DNA of 28,087 nucleotides from CAZCDM01 sp964497475 (GTDB lineage: Bacteria; Planctomycetota; Phycisphaerae; SM23-33): NCBI GenBank assembly GCA_964497475.1, contig CAZCDM010000013.1:1-28087 (forward strand). The letters run 5' to 3'. This document shows positions 9,718 through 16,354 of the stretch, piece after piece. A program made the translations under genes and the position numbers. Under the pieces are notes generated by a model, which saw nothing but the letters and a program-made list of their open reading frames with translations, searched no databases and was not told where the DNA came from. The stretch's first letter is position 1. The number at the start of each line of letters is the position of its first letter.

Positions 9718-10722
9718 TCAACGCATGAAAAGGAACCAGGCGGCGACGGCCCCGGCCAGGAGTATGCGGTAGATGCCGAACGGCACCATGCCGTGGCGGG
9801 TCAGCCAGGCGACGAAGCCCTTGACGGCCAGGGCGGCGGCGATGCCGCTGATGACCACACCCAGAATCAGCGAGGCCGGTCCGGCGGCGTGCATGAGGTC
9901 GTCCCAGTCTTTGGCGGCTGCGACGAGGGTGGCCCCGCCGAGGGTCGGCAGCGCCAGCAGGAAGCTGAACTCGGCGGCCTTGACGAGGTTAATGCCCACC
10001 AGCACGGCTGCGAGGATGGTGACCATGGATCGGCTGGTTCCGGGCCACATGGCCAGGCACTGCGCCAGGCCGATGACCAGCGCCTGCCAGTATTGGATGT
10101 CGGCCAGGCGGTTCACGCCGCCGGTGTGGATGCGTGCCTTGCCGAGGCGTCGCTCGACGACGATCATCACCACGCCGCCGACGGCCAGGGCGGCCGCGAC
10201 GGGGTATGGGCCGAAGAGGTGTTCGGTGATCCAGTCGTGCAGGGCCAGGCCGAGCACGACGGCCGGTGCGACGGCCACGAGCAGCAGGGTCACGAGGCGC
10301 AGGCCTTCGCGGTCGCGCCCGACCAGGCCGAGGCACATGGAGGCGACTTGTTTGCGGTACAGGCCGACGACGGCGAGGATCGCGCCGATCTGGATGACGA
10401 CCTCGAAGGCGTCGATGGCGGGGTTCTTGTCGATCTCCGGGCCGAGCGGGCCGGGTCGGCTGGAGAAGGACTGCAGCCCGATGGCCTGGCTGGTGAGGAT
10501 GAGGTGGCCGGTCGAGCTGACGGGGAGGTATTCGGTGAGGCCCTCGACGATGCCGAGGACAATCGCCTCGTGCCAGTCGATGCGCTGGGCAGCGGCGGGT
10601 TGCGCGGCCGGTTGCGATGCAGCGGCCGAGGCGGGCTGGCTGGCCGGTGCGGATGCGGGGCTCTCGGTGAGGGCGACCGAGGAGGCCAGCAGCAAGCAGG
10701 CGAGCAGGACGACGCGCGTCAC
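9718..10722 (-). CDS. uppP: Undecaprenyl-diphosphatase with N-terminal signal and linker
   Basis: This is a BacA/UppP-type membrane phosphatase that recycles undecaprenyl pyrophosphate to the monophosphate carrier for peptidoglycan and O-glycan synthesis. The family signatures are intact: EGLTEYLPVSSTGHLIL and the PGTSRS loop, in a polytopic hydrophobic protein. It is odd at the N-terminus. The family usually begins just before DWHEAIVLGIVEGLTE, but here about 45 residues precede it: a signal-like stretch (TRVVLLACLLLASSVALT) and a linker made of repeated PASQPA-like units. I chose GTG 10722, which overlaps the pgpA stop as GTGA. ATG 10737 would add five residues and is nearly as plausible. 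Confidence 0.9.
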   Translation of the reverse strand: MTRVVLLACLLLASSVALTESPASAPASQPASAAASQPAAQPAAAQRIDWHEAIVLGIVEGLTEYLPVSSTGHLILTSQAIGLQSFSSRPGPLGPEIDKNPAIDAFEVVIQIGAILAVVGLYRKQVASMCLGLVGRDREGLRLVTLLLVAVAPAVVLGLALHDWITEHLFGPYPVAAALAVGGVVMIVVERRLGKARIHTGGVNRLADIQYWQALVIGLAQCLAMWPGTSRSMVTILAAVLVGINLVKAAEFSFLLALPTLGGATLVAAAKDWDDLMHAAGPASLILGVVISGIAAALAVKGFVAWLTRHGMVPFGIYRILLAGAVAAWFLFMR

Positions 10723-11210
10723 AGGCCCACCGCCCATCGCAGGATGAGCTGGGAGGCGATGTTGGCGTAGACGGCCGCGATGAGGTCGTCGATGACGATG
10801 CCGATTCCGGCCGGGAACACCTGCGACTGTTTCGCCGGCGGGGGCTTGATGATGTCGAACAGCCGGAATGTCACGAACCCCACCGCCAGGACCCAGCCGT
10901 GCTCGGCCCAGTTCGCGCCCAGCGGCAGGGCGATGAACGTCATGGCCTGGCCGGCCCATTCGTCGAGGCTGACCGTGCCGGGGTCTTTCTTGCCGTAGGT
11001 TTTCTCGGCGAAGGGCCCGAGCTTCACGCAGGCCAGGCTTGCGGCCAGGGTGATCGCCGCCAGCACCAGCCCCGCGCCCAGCGAGGTCATGCCGATGGCG
11101 ATGAGCCCGGCGAAGACCGCGCACGCCCCCAGCGAGCCCCAGGTTCCCGGGGCGGGGCGAAGGTAGCCCAGGCCCAGCCCGCTGATGATGAACTTACGCA
11201 GGGCGTCCAT
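10719..11210 (-). CDS. pgpA: Phosphatidylglycerophosphatase A
   Basis: This 163-aa integral membrane protein dephosphorylates phosphatidylglycerol phosphate to phosphatidylglycerol. PgpA signatures are visible: an N-terminal APGTWGSL segment, DEWAGQ (commonly DEVAGQ), RLFDIIKPPPA and a C-terminal GIVIDDLIAA. It overlaps the end of pgsA by 17 nt and the start of uppP by 4 nt. No clear Shine-Dalgarno sequence precedes the ATG, so expression probably depends on coupling from pgsA, the enzyme that makes its substrate. Confidence 0.93.
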   Translation of the reverse strand: MDALRKFIISGLGLGYLRPAPGTWGSLGACAVFAGLIAIGMTSLGAGLVLAAITLAASLACVKLGPFAEKTYGKKDPGTVSLDEWAGQAMTFIALPLGANWAEHGWVLAVGFVTFRLFDIIKPPPAKQSQVFPAGIGIVIDDLIAAVYANIASQLILRWAVGL

Positions 11211-11844
11211 TGGAGAAGAACAGGCCTCGGGCTTTGTGGACGTAGATCACGCCGCTGAAGATGGTCACGGCGACGGTGGCCCAGACGAGCGCGCCCTGCA
11301 GCCAGGCGCCCCAGGCGGCGGAGGGCACCCACGCGCGGGCGAAGAGGATCGTGCCGATGGTGAAGGACTGCAGGAGCATTTTGATCTTGCCGGCGGCGAT
11401 GGCCGGGAACCCCTTGCCCTGCGATTCGCTGTAGCCCCGGATGGCCGAGACGACGAACTCGCGGGCGAGGATGACCACGACCATCCAGGTCTGCACGCTG
11501 GTGAGCATGCTGCCGTCGAACCAGGCGGGGATGTCGTTCTGCAGGCGGGTGATTGGGGACATCTGAAAGTTGGGCCCGGCCAGCATGATGAACGCGCCGA
11601 CGACCATGACCTTGTCGACGAAGGGGTCGACGATTCGCCCGAAGGCGGTGACCTGGTCGAACTTGCGGGCGATGTGTCCGTCGGCGATGTCGGTCAGGGC
11701 GGCGATGACGAAGACGACGAAGCCGACGCCCATGAGGGCAGAGCCCTGGCCGGGCAGGGGTTCGTAGAGCCCCAGCAGGACGAAGAACCCCCCCGAGAGA
11801 ACGATCCGGGCGATGGTCAGAAGGTTGGGCAGGTTCCAGGTCAT
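11194..11844 (-). CDS. pgsA: CDP-diacylglycerol--glycerol-3-phosphate phosphatidyltransferase
   Basis: This 216-aa membrane enzyme makes phosphatidylglycerol phosphate. It begins WNLPNLLTIARI, as PgsA proteins do. It contains the complete CDP-alcohol phosphotransferase signature D-x2-DG-x2-AR-x8-G-x3-D-x3-D across residues 52-77 (D52, D55, D73, D77), followed by several transmembrane segments and an REFVVSAIRG motif typical of PgsA. It is the first gene of the tightly packed block pgsA-pgpA-uppP-addB-addA-polA. The ATG has no Shine-Dalgarno sequence and lies where a transcript from the adjacent promoter would begin, so the message may be leaderless. Confidence 0.94.
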   Translation of the reverse strand: MTWNLPNLLTIARIVLSGGFFVLLGLYEPLPGQGSALMGVGFVVFVIAALTDIADGHIARKFDQVTAFGRIVDPFVDKVMVVGAFIMLAGPNFQMSPITRLQNDIPAWFDGSMLTSVQTWMVVVILAREFVVSAIRGYSESQGKGFPAIAAGKIKMLLQSFTIGTILFARAWVPSAAWGAWLQGALVWATVAVTIFSGVIYVHKARGLFFSNGRPA

Positions 11845-11850
11845 GCGGAG

Positions 11851-11879
11851 ATTGTAGGGGCAAATCGGGCTGGGGGCAA
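11851..11879 (-). promoter_or_regulatory. Sigma70-type promoter of pgsA, likely leaderless
   Basis: On the minus strand, TTGCCC (-35, 11874-11879) is followed after exactly 17 bp by TACAAT (-10, 11851-11856). Transcription would start about 7 nt downstream, at 11844, which is the A of the pgsA ATG. This is a sequence match only. Confidence 0.55.
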
Positions 11880-12052
11880 CTGCGGGGTGTTGTTTTCACG
11901 CAACGCCGGGTATGATGCTCTGCCATGGTTCCGCCGATGCCATCGAAGGATTGCGTGATGACGGCCGTTCGTCGCGGTCTGCTCGACCCGCTATAGAGGG
12001 CTGCGGGTGCTTGTATGAAAAAGGTTCGCTTCCGATGGTCCTGCAGCGAGCG

Positions 12053-12169
12053 GTGCTTGCGGAACTCGCGCGAGAAGTGAAACGTGCTGAGCCCGGCCAG
12101 CTCGGCCAGGTCGTCCACGCGCCAGGGGGTGGCCGGCTGGTCCTGGACCGCCTGGACCACGCGTGACAA
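12053..12169 (-). pseudogene. Remnant of an AraC-family regulator (first HTH)
   Basis: On the minus strand about 38 residues read VVQAVQDQ..WRVDDLAELAGLS, then TFHFSREFRKH. This matches the first helix-turn-helix of AraC/XylS regulators, where the recognition helix is followed by an HFSREF-type motif. The second helix-turn-helix (usually after a GxSPxxY motif) and the ligand-binding domain are absent: downstream the sequence turns into unrelated residues. The upstream end lies within a few bases of the start of the opposite-strand remnant at 12166, so the two broken genes share a junction. Confidence 0.55.
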
Positions 12170-12335
12170 GCCGGTCGACTACGAGCTGGATATCTCCGCC
12201 GCGGCCGGGCCCGTGACCGTCCGGCCGTTGCTTGGCCCGGCCGAAGTCAAACCATTGGACAACGGCGCGATACCGCTTAGACTGACGCTTGAGCCGGTCT
12301 TCCTGCGGGCCAAGGCAAAGGATGAGCACAAATGA
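12166..12335 (+). pseudogene. C-terminal remnant of an unidentified protein
   Basis: About 55 in-frame codons (KPVDYELDIS ... LRLTLEPVFLRAK) end at a TGA that overlaps the ATG of the next gene as ATGA, so this was probably the translationally coupled gene before the pseudopilin. The alternating hydrophobic pattern suggests a terminal beta-sandwich, as in many carbohydrate-active enzymes, but I do not recognise the family. No start codon belongs to it: the frame runs upstream into the antisense of the AraC fragment, so the front of the gene is gone. Confidence 0.4.
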
Positions 12336-13173
12336 ATCGAAGTCGACACAGCCATTCCGAAAAAACAGCTTTCACGCTGATCGAATTGCTGGTCGTCATC
12401 GCCATTATTTCGCTTCTGGTTTCCATCCTTCTACCGAGCCTGAATCGGGCCAAAAAGCTGGCCCGGCGGGCCATGTGCCTGGCCAACATGAAAATCTTCG
12501 GGCTTGTCACGCCTCTTTACGCCAACGATTACAATGGATCAGCCCCGCCTCACAGGCAGCAGGGGCCGGGCATTCCGTTGTCCGAGATGCAGTATTTCCG
12601 AATCCTGCACAGCCAGGAGTTCATGGAAGAGGATGGAGCTTTTGTCTGCCCGGAAAATGGCACGCCCAAGCCTGGTAGTTCCAATGCCACAACAGTCCAG
12701 TGGTATATACCCCGGGTCCCGATGCCAACGATAATCTTCTGGGGCTTCACTCGGGAGGGTATACCTCCAACCAGGAACTGTTTGGCTATTGGGACAGGAC
12801 GAATTGGCTTTGGAAGACCACCTCGTCACACGAGTTGAACCATTGCGTCGAGCCGCCCGGTTTTTTCGGCGAAGTCAGTGCCTGAATGATCCTCGACGCG
12901 GGGTATGGAAATATCACGACCGATTCGGGCAGACTTCGCCTGGCGAATCATCAAACCGATGATCAAGGCCGGATTTCGCATACTGGCGCTTTGTCATATC
13001 CGGAACACTATTATTCCCTGCGACATGATGAGGCACGCTTTAACGTGCTGGCGACCGACGGCCATGCTGAGTCGATGACGCTCAAGGAGGCTACCGGCAA
13101 TGCACCCGACAGCCAGAACGCCAGCGACACCTCCGGCTACGACCCGCTGTTCGATCATATGTCCTGGCGGTAG
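12332..13173 (+). pseudogene. Type II secretion-like pseudopilin, frameshifted with a stop
   Basis: The first frame starts with a classic prepilin N-terminus: a short basic leader, then FTLIELLVVIAIISLLVSIL and a conserved CLANMK segment, as in the large planctomycete pseudopilin family. From about 12690-12740 the sensible reading moves to another frame (consistent with loss of one base) and continues as PGPDANDNLLGLHSGG and LFGYWDRTNWLW. An in-frame TGA follows at 12883-12885. The same frame then resumes with MILDAGYGN and reaches the family's C-terminal signature, FNVLATDGHAESM, ending at 13173. Repairing both lesions gives about 280 aa, normal for the family. The original frame instead runs to a stop at 12838. 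Pseudogene or sequencing error are both possible. Confidence 0.75.
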
Positions 13174-13227
13174 CTGGGTATGATAGACTCCGGACGCTCC
13201 GCGTACTATTCCGAATCGAAGGATCGC

Positions 13228-14418
13228 ATGAAGACGCACACCCTCAAGCAGACCGCCGTGCCCCTGGACGACAGCTGGGATGTCATCGTTGCCGGAGGCG
13301 GGCCGGCCGGTTCGGCCGCCGCTGCCTCGGCTGCCCGCGAAGGCGCCCGGACGTTGCTCATCGAAGCCACCGGCTGCCTGGGCGGCATGGGGACCAGCGG
13401 GCTGGTCCCCGCCTGGTGCCCGTTCACCGACTACGAGAAGATTATCTACGGCGGCCTGGCCGAGTGCGTCTTCACCGAGTGCAAAAAGGGCATCCCGCAC
13501 GTGCCCGACGAGCAAATCCACGGCTGGGTGCCGCTGAACTCCGAACGGCTCAAACGCATCTACGATGACCTCGCCGCCTGGGCCGGGGCCGAGTTCACCC
13601 ATGGCGACGAGTCCGGCCAGACCCAGCCGGGCACCCTGTGCTTTGTCCTGTCCAACGTCGACGACTACGCCTACGTCCACGGCCGAAGCATGGACCACAA
13701 AGACCCCGAGGGACTGGCCTACGATATCCTCCGCTCGGAAAAATACCCGCTGGCCTGCGACTACCACCTCTGCCAGAACCTCATCGGCCCGTCGACGGCC
13801 GGCTTTAACGCCGGGCACATCTGGAACCTCGACGCGACGGACCCCGCCTGCGTTTCGGCGGCGATGATGCACGGCCGACGAATCGCCGCCCAGCTCCGCG
13901 ACGCCCTGGCCGAGTTCCGCCCGGACGTGTTCGGCAATGCCTATCTCGCCGCGACGGCCTCGCTGATGGGCGTCCGCGAAAGCCGACTCATCCTCGGCGA
14001 TTACGTCCTGACGCTGGACGATTACCTCGCCCGGCGGAGCTTCCCCGACGAGATCGCCCGCAATGCCTACTTCATCGACATCCACGCGGCCAAGGACGAA
14101 ATCGAACGCAACCAGTCCGGCGAAGACGTCGTCGGCCAGCGCGTCGAACACTACGGCCCGGGCGAGTCGCACGGCATTCCATACCGCTGCCTGACCCCGC
14201 GAGGCCTGCGGAACGTACTCGTGGCCGGACGCAGCCTCTTCTGCGACCGCATCGTCCACGGCAGCGTCCGCGTCATGCCCGTCTGCCTCGTCATGGGCGA
14301 AGCGGCCGGCATGGCCGCGGCCCACGCCGTGACGAACCACGCCGCCGACGTCCACGCCGTGGACACCGACCGCCTGCGAGCCCGCCTGCGTGAAGAAAAC
14401 GCCTACCTGCCCGATTGA
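13228..14418 (+). CDS. FAD-dependent oxidoreductase, apparently internally deleted
   Basis: This 396-aa product belongs to the FAD_oxidored (PF12831-like) flavoproteins. It has an N-terminal dinucleotide fold (DVIVAGGGPAGSAAAASAAR), LLIEATGCLGGMGTSG, and a C-terminal block with ATASLMGVRESRLILGDYV, RNAYFIDIH, RCLTPRGLRNVLVAGRS and MGEAAGMAAAHA. In the family as I know it, the segment after LKRIYD normally runs through a 65-80 residue stretch ending in an ATGDGDLAAWAG-like motif. Here LKRIYDDL is followed directly by AAWAGAEF (about residues 112-118, nt 13561-13580), so that stretch seems to have been lost in frame. The ATG at 13228 has GAAGGA about 6 nt upstream and is preferred over 13180. 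The protein may be made but is probably inactive. Confidence 0.75.
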   Translation: MKTHTLKQTAVPLDDSWDVIVAGGGPAGSAAAASAAREGARTLLIEATGCLGGMGTSGLVPAWCPFTDYEKIIYGGLAECVFTECKKGIPHVPDEQIHGWVPLNSERLKRIYDDLAAWAGAEFTHGDESGQTQPGTLCFVLSNVDDYAYVHGRSMDHKDPEGLAYDILRSEKYPLACDYHLCQNLIGPSTAGFNAGHIWNLDATDPACVSAAMMHGRRIAAQLRDALAEFRPDVFGNAYLAATASLMGVRESRLILGDYVLTLDDYLARRSFPDEIARNAYFIDIHAAKDEIERNQSGEDVVGQRVEHYGPGESHGIPYRCLTPRGLRNVLVAGRSLFCDRIVHGSVRVMPVCLVMGEAAGMAAAHAVTNHAADVHAVDTDRLRARLREENAYLPD

Positions 14419-14454
14419 TTCATTCCGCCATCCGCTTTCGGCAGGTGGTGGGGG

Positions 14455-15491
14455 TCAGGCCGCCTTGCGGGCAAACCAGCCTTGCGTCCGCAGGCAGATC
14501 TTCACCAGCAGCAGCATCACGGGCACTTCGATCAGCACGCCGACGACCGTCGCCAACGCAGCCCCGCTGGACAGCCCGAAGAGAATCGTCGCCGTCGCGA
14601 TGGCGACCTCGAAGTGGTTGCTCGCGCCGATCATGGCCGAGGGGGCTGCATCGGGGTAGCTGAGTTTCAGCAGGCGGGCCAGGCCGTAGCCCAACGCGAA
14701 GATCAGCGTCGTCTGCAGGAACAGCGGAATCGCGATCCACAGAATCGTCAGCGGGTCAGCCAGAATCGTCTCGCCCTTGAAGCTGAACAGCAGCACCAGC
14801 GTCGCCAGCAGGGCCAGAATCGTAATCGGCGTCAGGACGTGGAGGAACTTCTGCTCGAACCAGTCGCGCCCTTTGCGTTTGATGATCCACTTCCGCGAGA
14901 GATACCCCGCCGCCAGCGGCCGGGCCACGTCGGGCTCGGGCAGGGCCATCTGGGCGGTGGCCTTTTGCAGGCTCCTTTGCGGTAAATCAGGTGCATCACC
15001 AGGCCGATGACGATGCTGAAGCCAATCGCCCCGACCGCCCGGGCAATGCCCAGCTCTACCCCGAGGATTCGCGCCGTCAGAATGATTGCCAGGATGTTAA
15101 TCGCCGGGCCGGAGTAGAGAAACGCCACGGCCGGGCCCAGGCCGGCTCCCATCCGCCAGATGCCCGCGAACAGCGGCAGGACCGTGCACGAGCAGACCGC
15201 CAGCACCGAGCCGGACACGCTGGCCACGCCGTAGGCGATCACCTTGTTGGCCCGGGCGCCGAGGTACTTCATCACCGACGCCTGGCTGACGAAAACGCCG
15301 ATGGCCCTGGCGATGAAGAAGGCCGGCACGAGGCACAGCAGGACATGCTCGCGGGAGTACCAGCGGGCCAGGTGCATCGCCTCGAGCACGCTGCCCTGGA
15401 AGCGGCTCCAGCCGACCGGCAGGAAGAAGACGGCTGCGAAGATCGCGGTGATCCCCAGCAACTTCTTCCATTCGTTCTTCCATTGGGCCAT
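14455..15491 (-). pseudogene. Fused remnants: COG0701 permease front, ACR3 arsenite exporter back
   Basis: Starting at ATG 15491, about 175 residues match the front half of COG0701 (ArsP/SO_0444-like) permeases, including LAVCSCTVLPLFAGIWR and AFLYSGPAINILAIILTARI, up to LIYRK. The frame then breaks near 14970. One base away, the expected permease continuation resumes (LQKATAQMALPEPDVARPL). It changes directly into the back half of an ACR3 arsenite exporter: AGYLSRKWIIKRKGRDWFE, then IGASNHFEVAIATATILFG and VVGVLIEVPVMLLLV, ending at 14455. The permease C-terminal half and the ACR3 N-terminal half are both missing. This fits a deletion joining two neighbouring genes of an arsR-permease-...-acr3 operon, plus a 1-nt frameshift. 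Neither transporter should work. Confidence 0.8.
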
Positions 15492-15541
15492 GTTGGTTTC
15501 GCTATAAGTGTGTTACTGTTTAATCACGAAGAGGCAGTTCG

Positions 15542-15871
15542 CTACGGCAGGCTTGCGAGAATCTCCTTTGTCTGCCGGGCCTGATCTTTCAGGACGTTCC
15601 GCACGCAGTCGCTGATGCTCAGGATGCAGGGGGGGTGCAGGGCGTACATCATCTTCAGGCCCTCCTTGCGTTGCGAAACCAGCCCGGCGTTGCGCATCAC
15701 CGCTAAATGCCTGGAAACATTGGGCCGATTGGCCCCGACGTGCTTCGCAATGTCGCAGACGCACTGCTCGCCGCCCTTGAGATAGTCCAGGATGGCCAGG
15801 CGGATTTCATGGCCGGCCGCGGCGATGATCCGGGCCATGAGCTTGTACATTCGTTTCTGATCGGCGTTCAT
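15542..15871 (-). CDS. arsR: ArsR-family arsenite-responsive repressor
   Basis: This 109-aa winged-helix repressor of the ArsR/SmtB family has the arsenite-binding motif CVCD (C37, C39) in the first DNA-binding helix, followed by GANRPNVSRHLAVMRNAGLV as the recognition helix and wing. The open frame extends to a GTG at 15895, but that codon lies inside the putative operator and promoter, so I chose ATG 15871. It stands 50 nt upstream of the broken permease/ACR3 gene on the same strand and presumably once controlled it. It looks intact although its target operon is damaged. Confidence 0.88.
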   Translation of the reverse strand: MNADQKRMYKLMARIIAAAGHEIRLAILDYLKGGEQCVCDIAKHVGANRPNVSRHLAVMRNAGLVSQRKEGLKMMYALHPPCILSISDCVRNVLKDQARQTKEILASLP

Positions 15872-15885
15872 TTCTTCTTTGAATG

Positions 15886-15913
15886 AGTATGTCACAAATC
15901 AATCACATAGCAA
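15886..15913 (-). promoter_or_regulatory. Promoter and likely ArsR operator of the ars operon
   Basis: On the minus strand TTGCTA (-35, 15908-15913) and CATACT (-10, 15886-15891) are 16 bp apart. Between them lies an imperfect palindrome with ATGT/ACAT ends (15889-15908). ArsR repressors bind imperfect dyads overlapping their own promoter, so this is where an operator is expected. The inner half-sites match poorly. Confidence 0.4.
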
Positions 15914-15986
15914 TGCTTCGGCCGATTGAGGGGAAGTGAATTTTTTATTGGTTCCCAGCCCTTGCGATGAAATGCCGGGTCGGTTC

Positions 15987-15995
15987 TGCTACACT
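15987..15995 (+). promoter_or_regulatory. Possible extended -10 promoter before the DUF2961 remnant
   Basis: TGCTACACT (TG at 15987-15988, hexamer 15990-15995) resembles an extended -10 element on the plus strand. A TTGCGA at 15962-15967 is too far away (22 bp) to act as a normal -35. It could have driven the broken gene at 16079. Confidence 0.3.
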
Positions 15996-16078
15996 CGTCG
16001 GAATCAAACCTCGGCATGCTGTTGCATGACGGTTGGCCGGGGCGACCTGCGGTCATCTCACACGAAAGGATGTTTCCC

Positions 16079-16336
16079 ATGTTTGACGGCCTGCATTGCT
16101 CGCTTAATACCCTCTCGCTTCTGTCCGATGCCGAAACGCGATCCATCTGTTCGGAGAACCGCGACGGCTCCCGCGCCGGTGGCGCCCGTGCCTACCCGCC
16201 GCTCGATGAGCACGGCAAGCCGACGGGCCCTGCCCGATGCCAACGGCCTGGAGATCCGCTAGGGGTTGGCAGAGAATCACTGCTCCATGCGAGGCCGTTG
16301 GATTTACCCGCCCGGCCCGGTACAATGCGTGCCTGA
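16079..16336 (+). pseudogene. N-terminal remnant of a DUF2961-type protein
   Basis: After an AAAGGA ribosome-binding site at a good distance, an ATG opens MFDGLHCSLNTLSLLSDAE followed by TRSICSENRDGSRAGGARA. This resembles the start of planctomycete DUF2961 proteins, in which an opening Asn/Leu-rich helix leads to an ENPTG-x-GGGxA-like motif. Recognisable sequence ends after about 50 residues (near GPAR) and the frame runs to a stop at 16336 with no family core. Intact members have several hundred residues, so nearly all of the gene is missing. The assignment rests on a short stretch. Confidence 0.45.
16298..16326 (+). promoter_or_regulatory. Sigma70-type promoter of nadE
   Basis: TTGGAT (-35, 16298-16303) and TACAAT (-10, 16321-16326) are separated by exactly 17 bp. 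Transcription would start near 16333, leaving a leader of about 22 nt that contains GGGAG before the GTG start of nadE. The promoter lies inside the tail of the DUF2961 remnant's frame. Confidence 0.55.
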
Positions 16337-16354
16337 GATCTGGGAGTCGCGCGT

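Larger units (their letters stand above)
11845..12331. other. Gene-poor stretch made of gene remnants
   Basis: These 487 bp contain no intact gene. They hold the pgsA promoter, a plus-strand TATGAT at 11911-11916 with a poorly spaced TTGTTT upstream (15 bp) that could be an orphan promoter, an AraC-type fragment on the minus strand (12053-12169), and the tail of another gene on the plus strand (12166-12335). From about 11920 to 12050 I recognise nothing. Confidence 0.55.

Noticed and set aside
5196..9772. Long plus-strand open frames (456, 564 and 481 aa)
   Set aside because: They lie opposite addA and addB, whose motifs are continuous and convincing. The plus-strand translations are low-complexity shadows.
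11087..12169. 360-aa minus-strand open frame beginning with AraC-like residues
   Set aside because: Only the first 38 or so residues resemble AraC; the rest reads antisense-like sequence and then the pgsA region out of frame. Treated as a short remnant.
12886..13173. Independent small gene after the TGA at 12883
   Set aside because: Its sequence is the expected C-terminal part of the pseudopilin, in the same frame as the segment before the TGA, so it is part of one broken gene.
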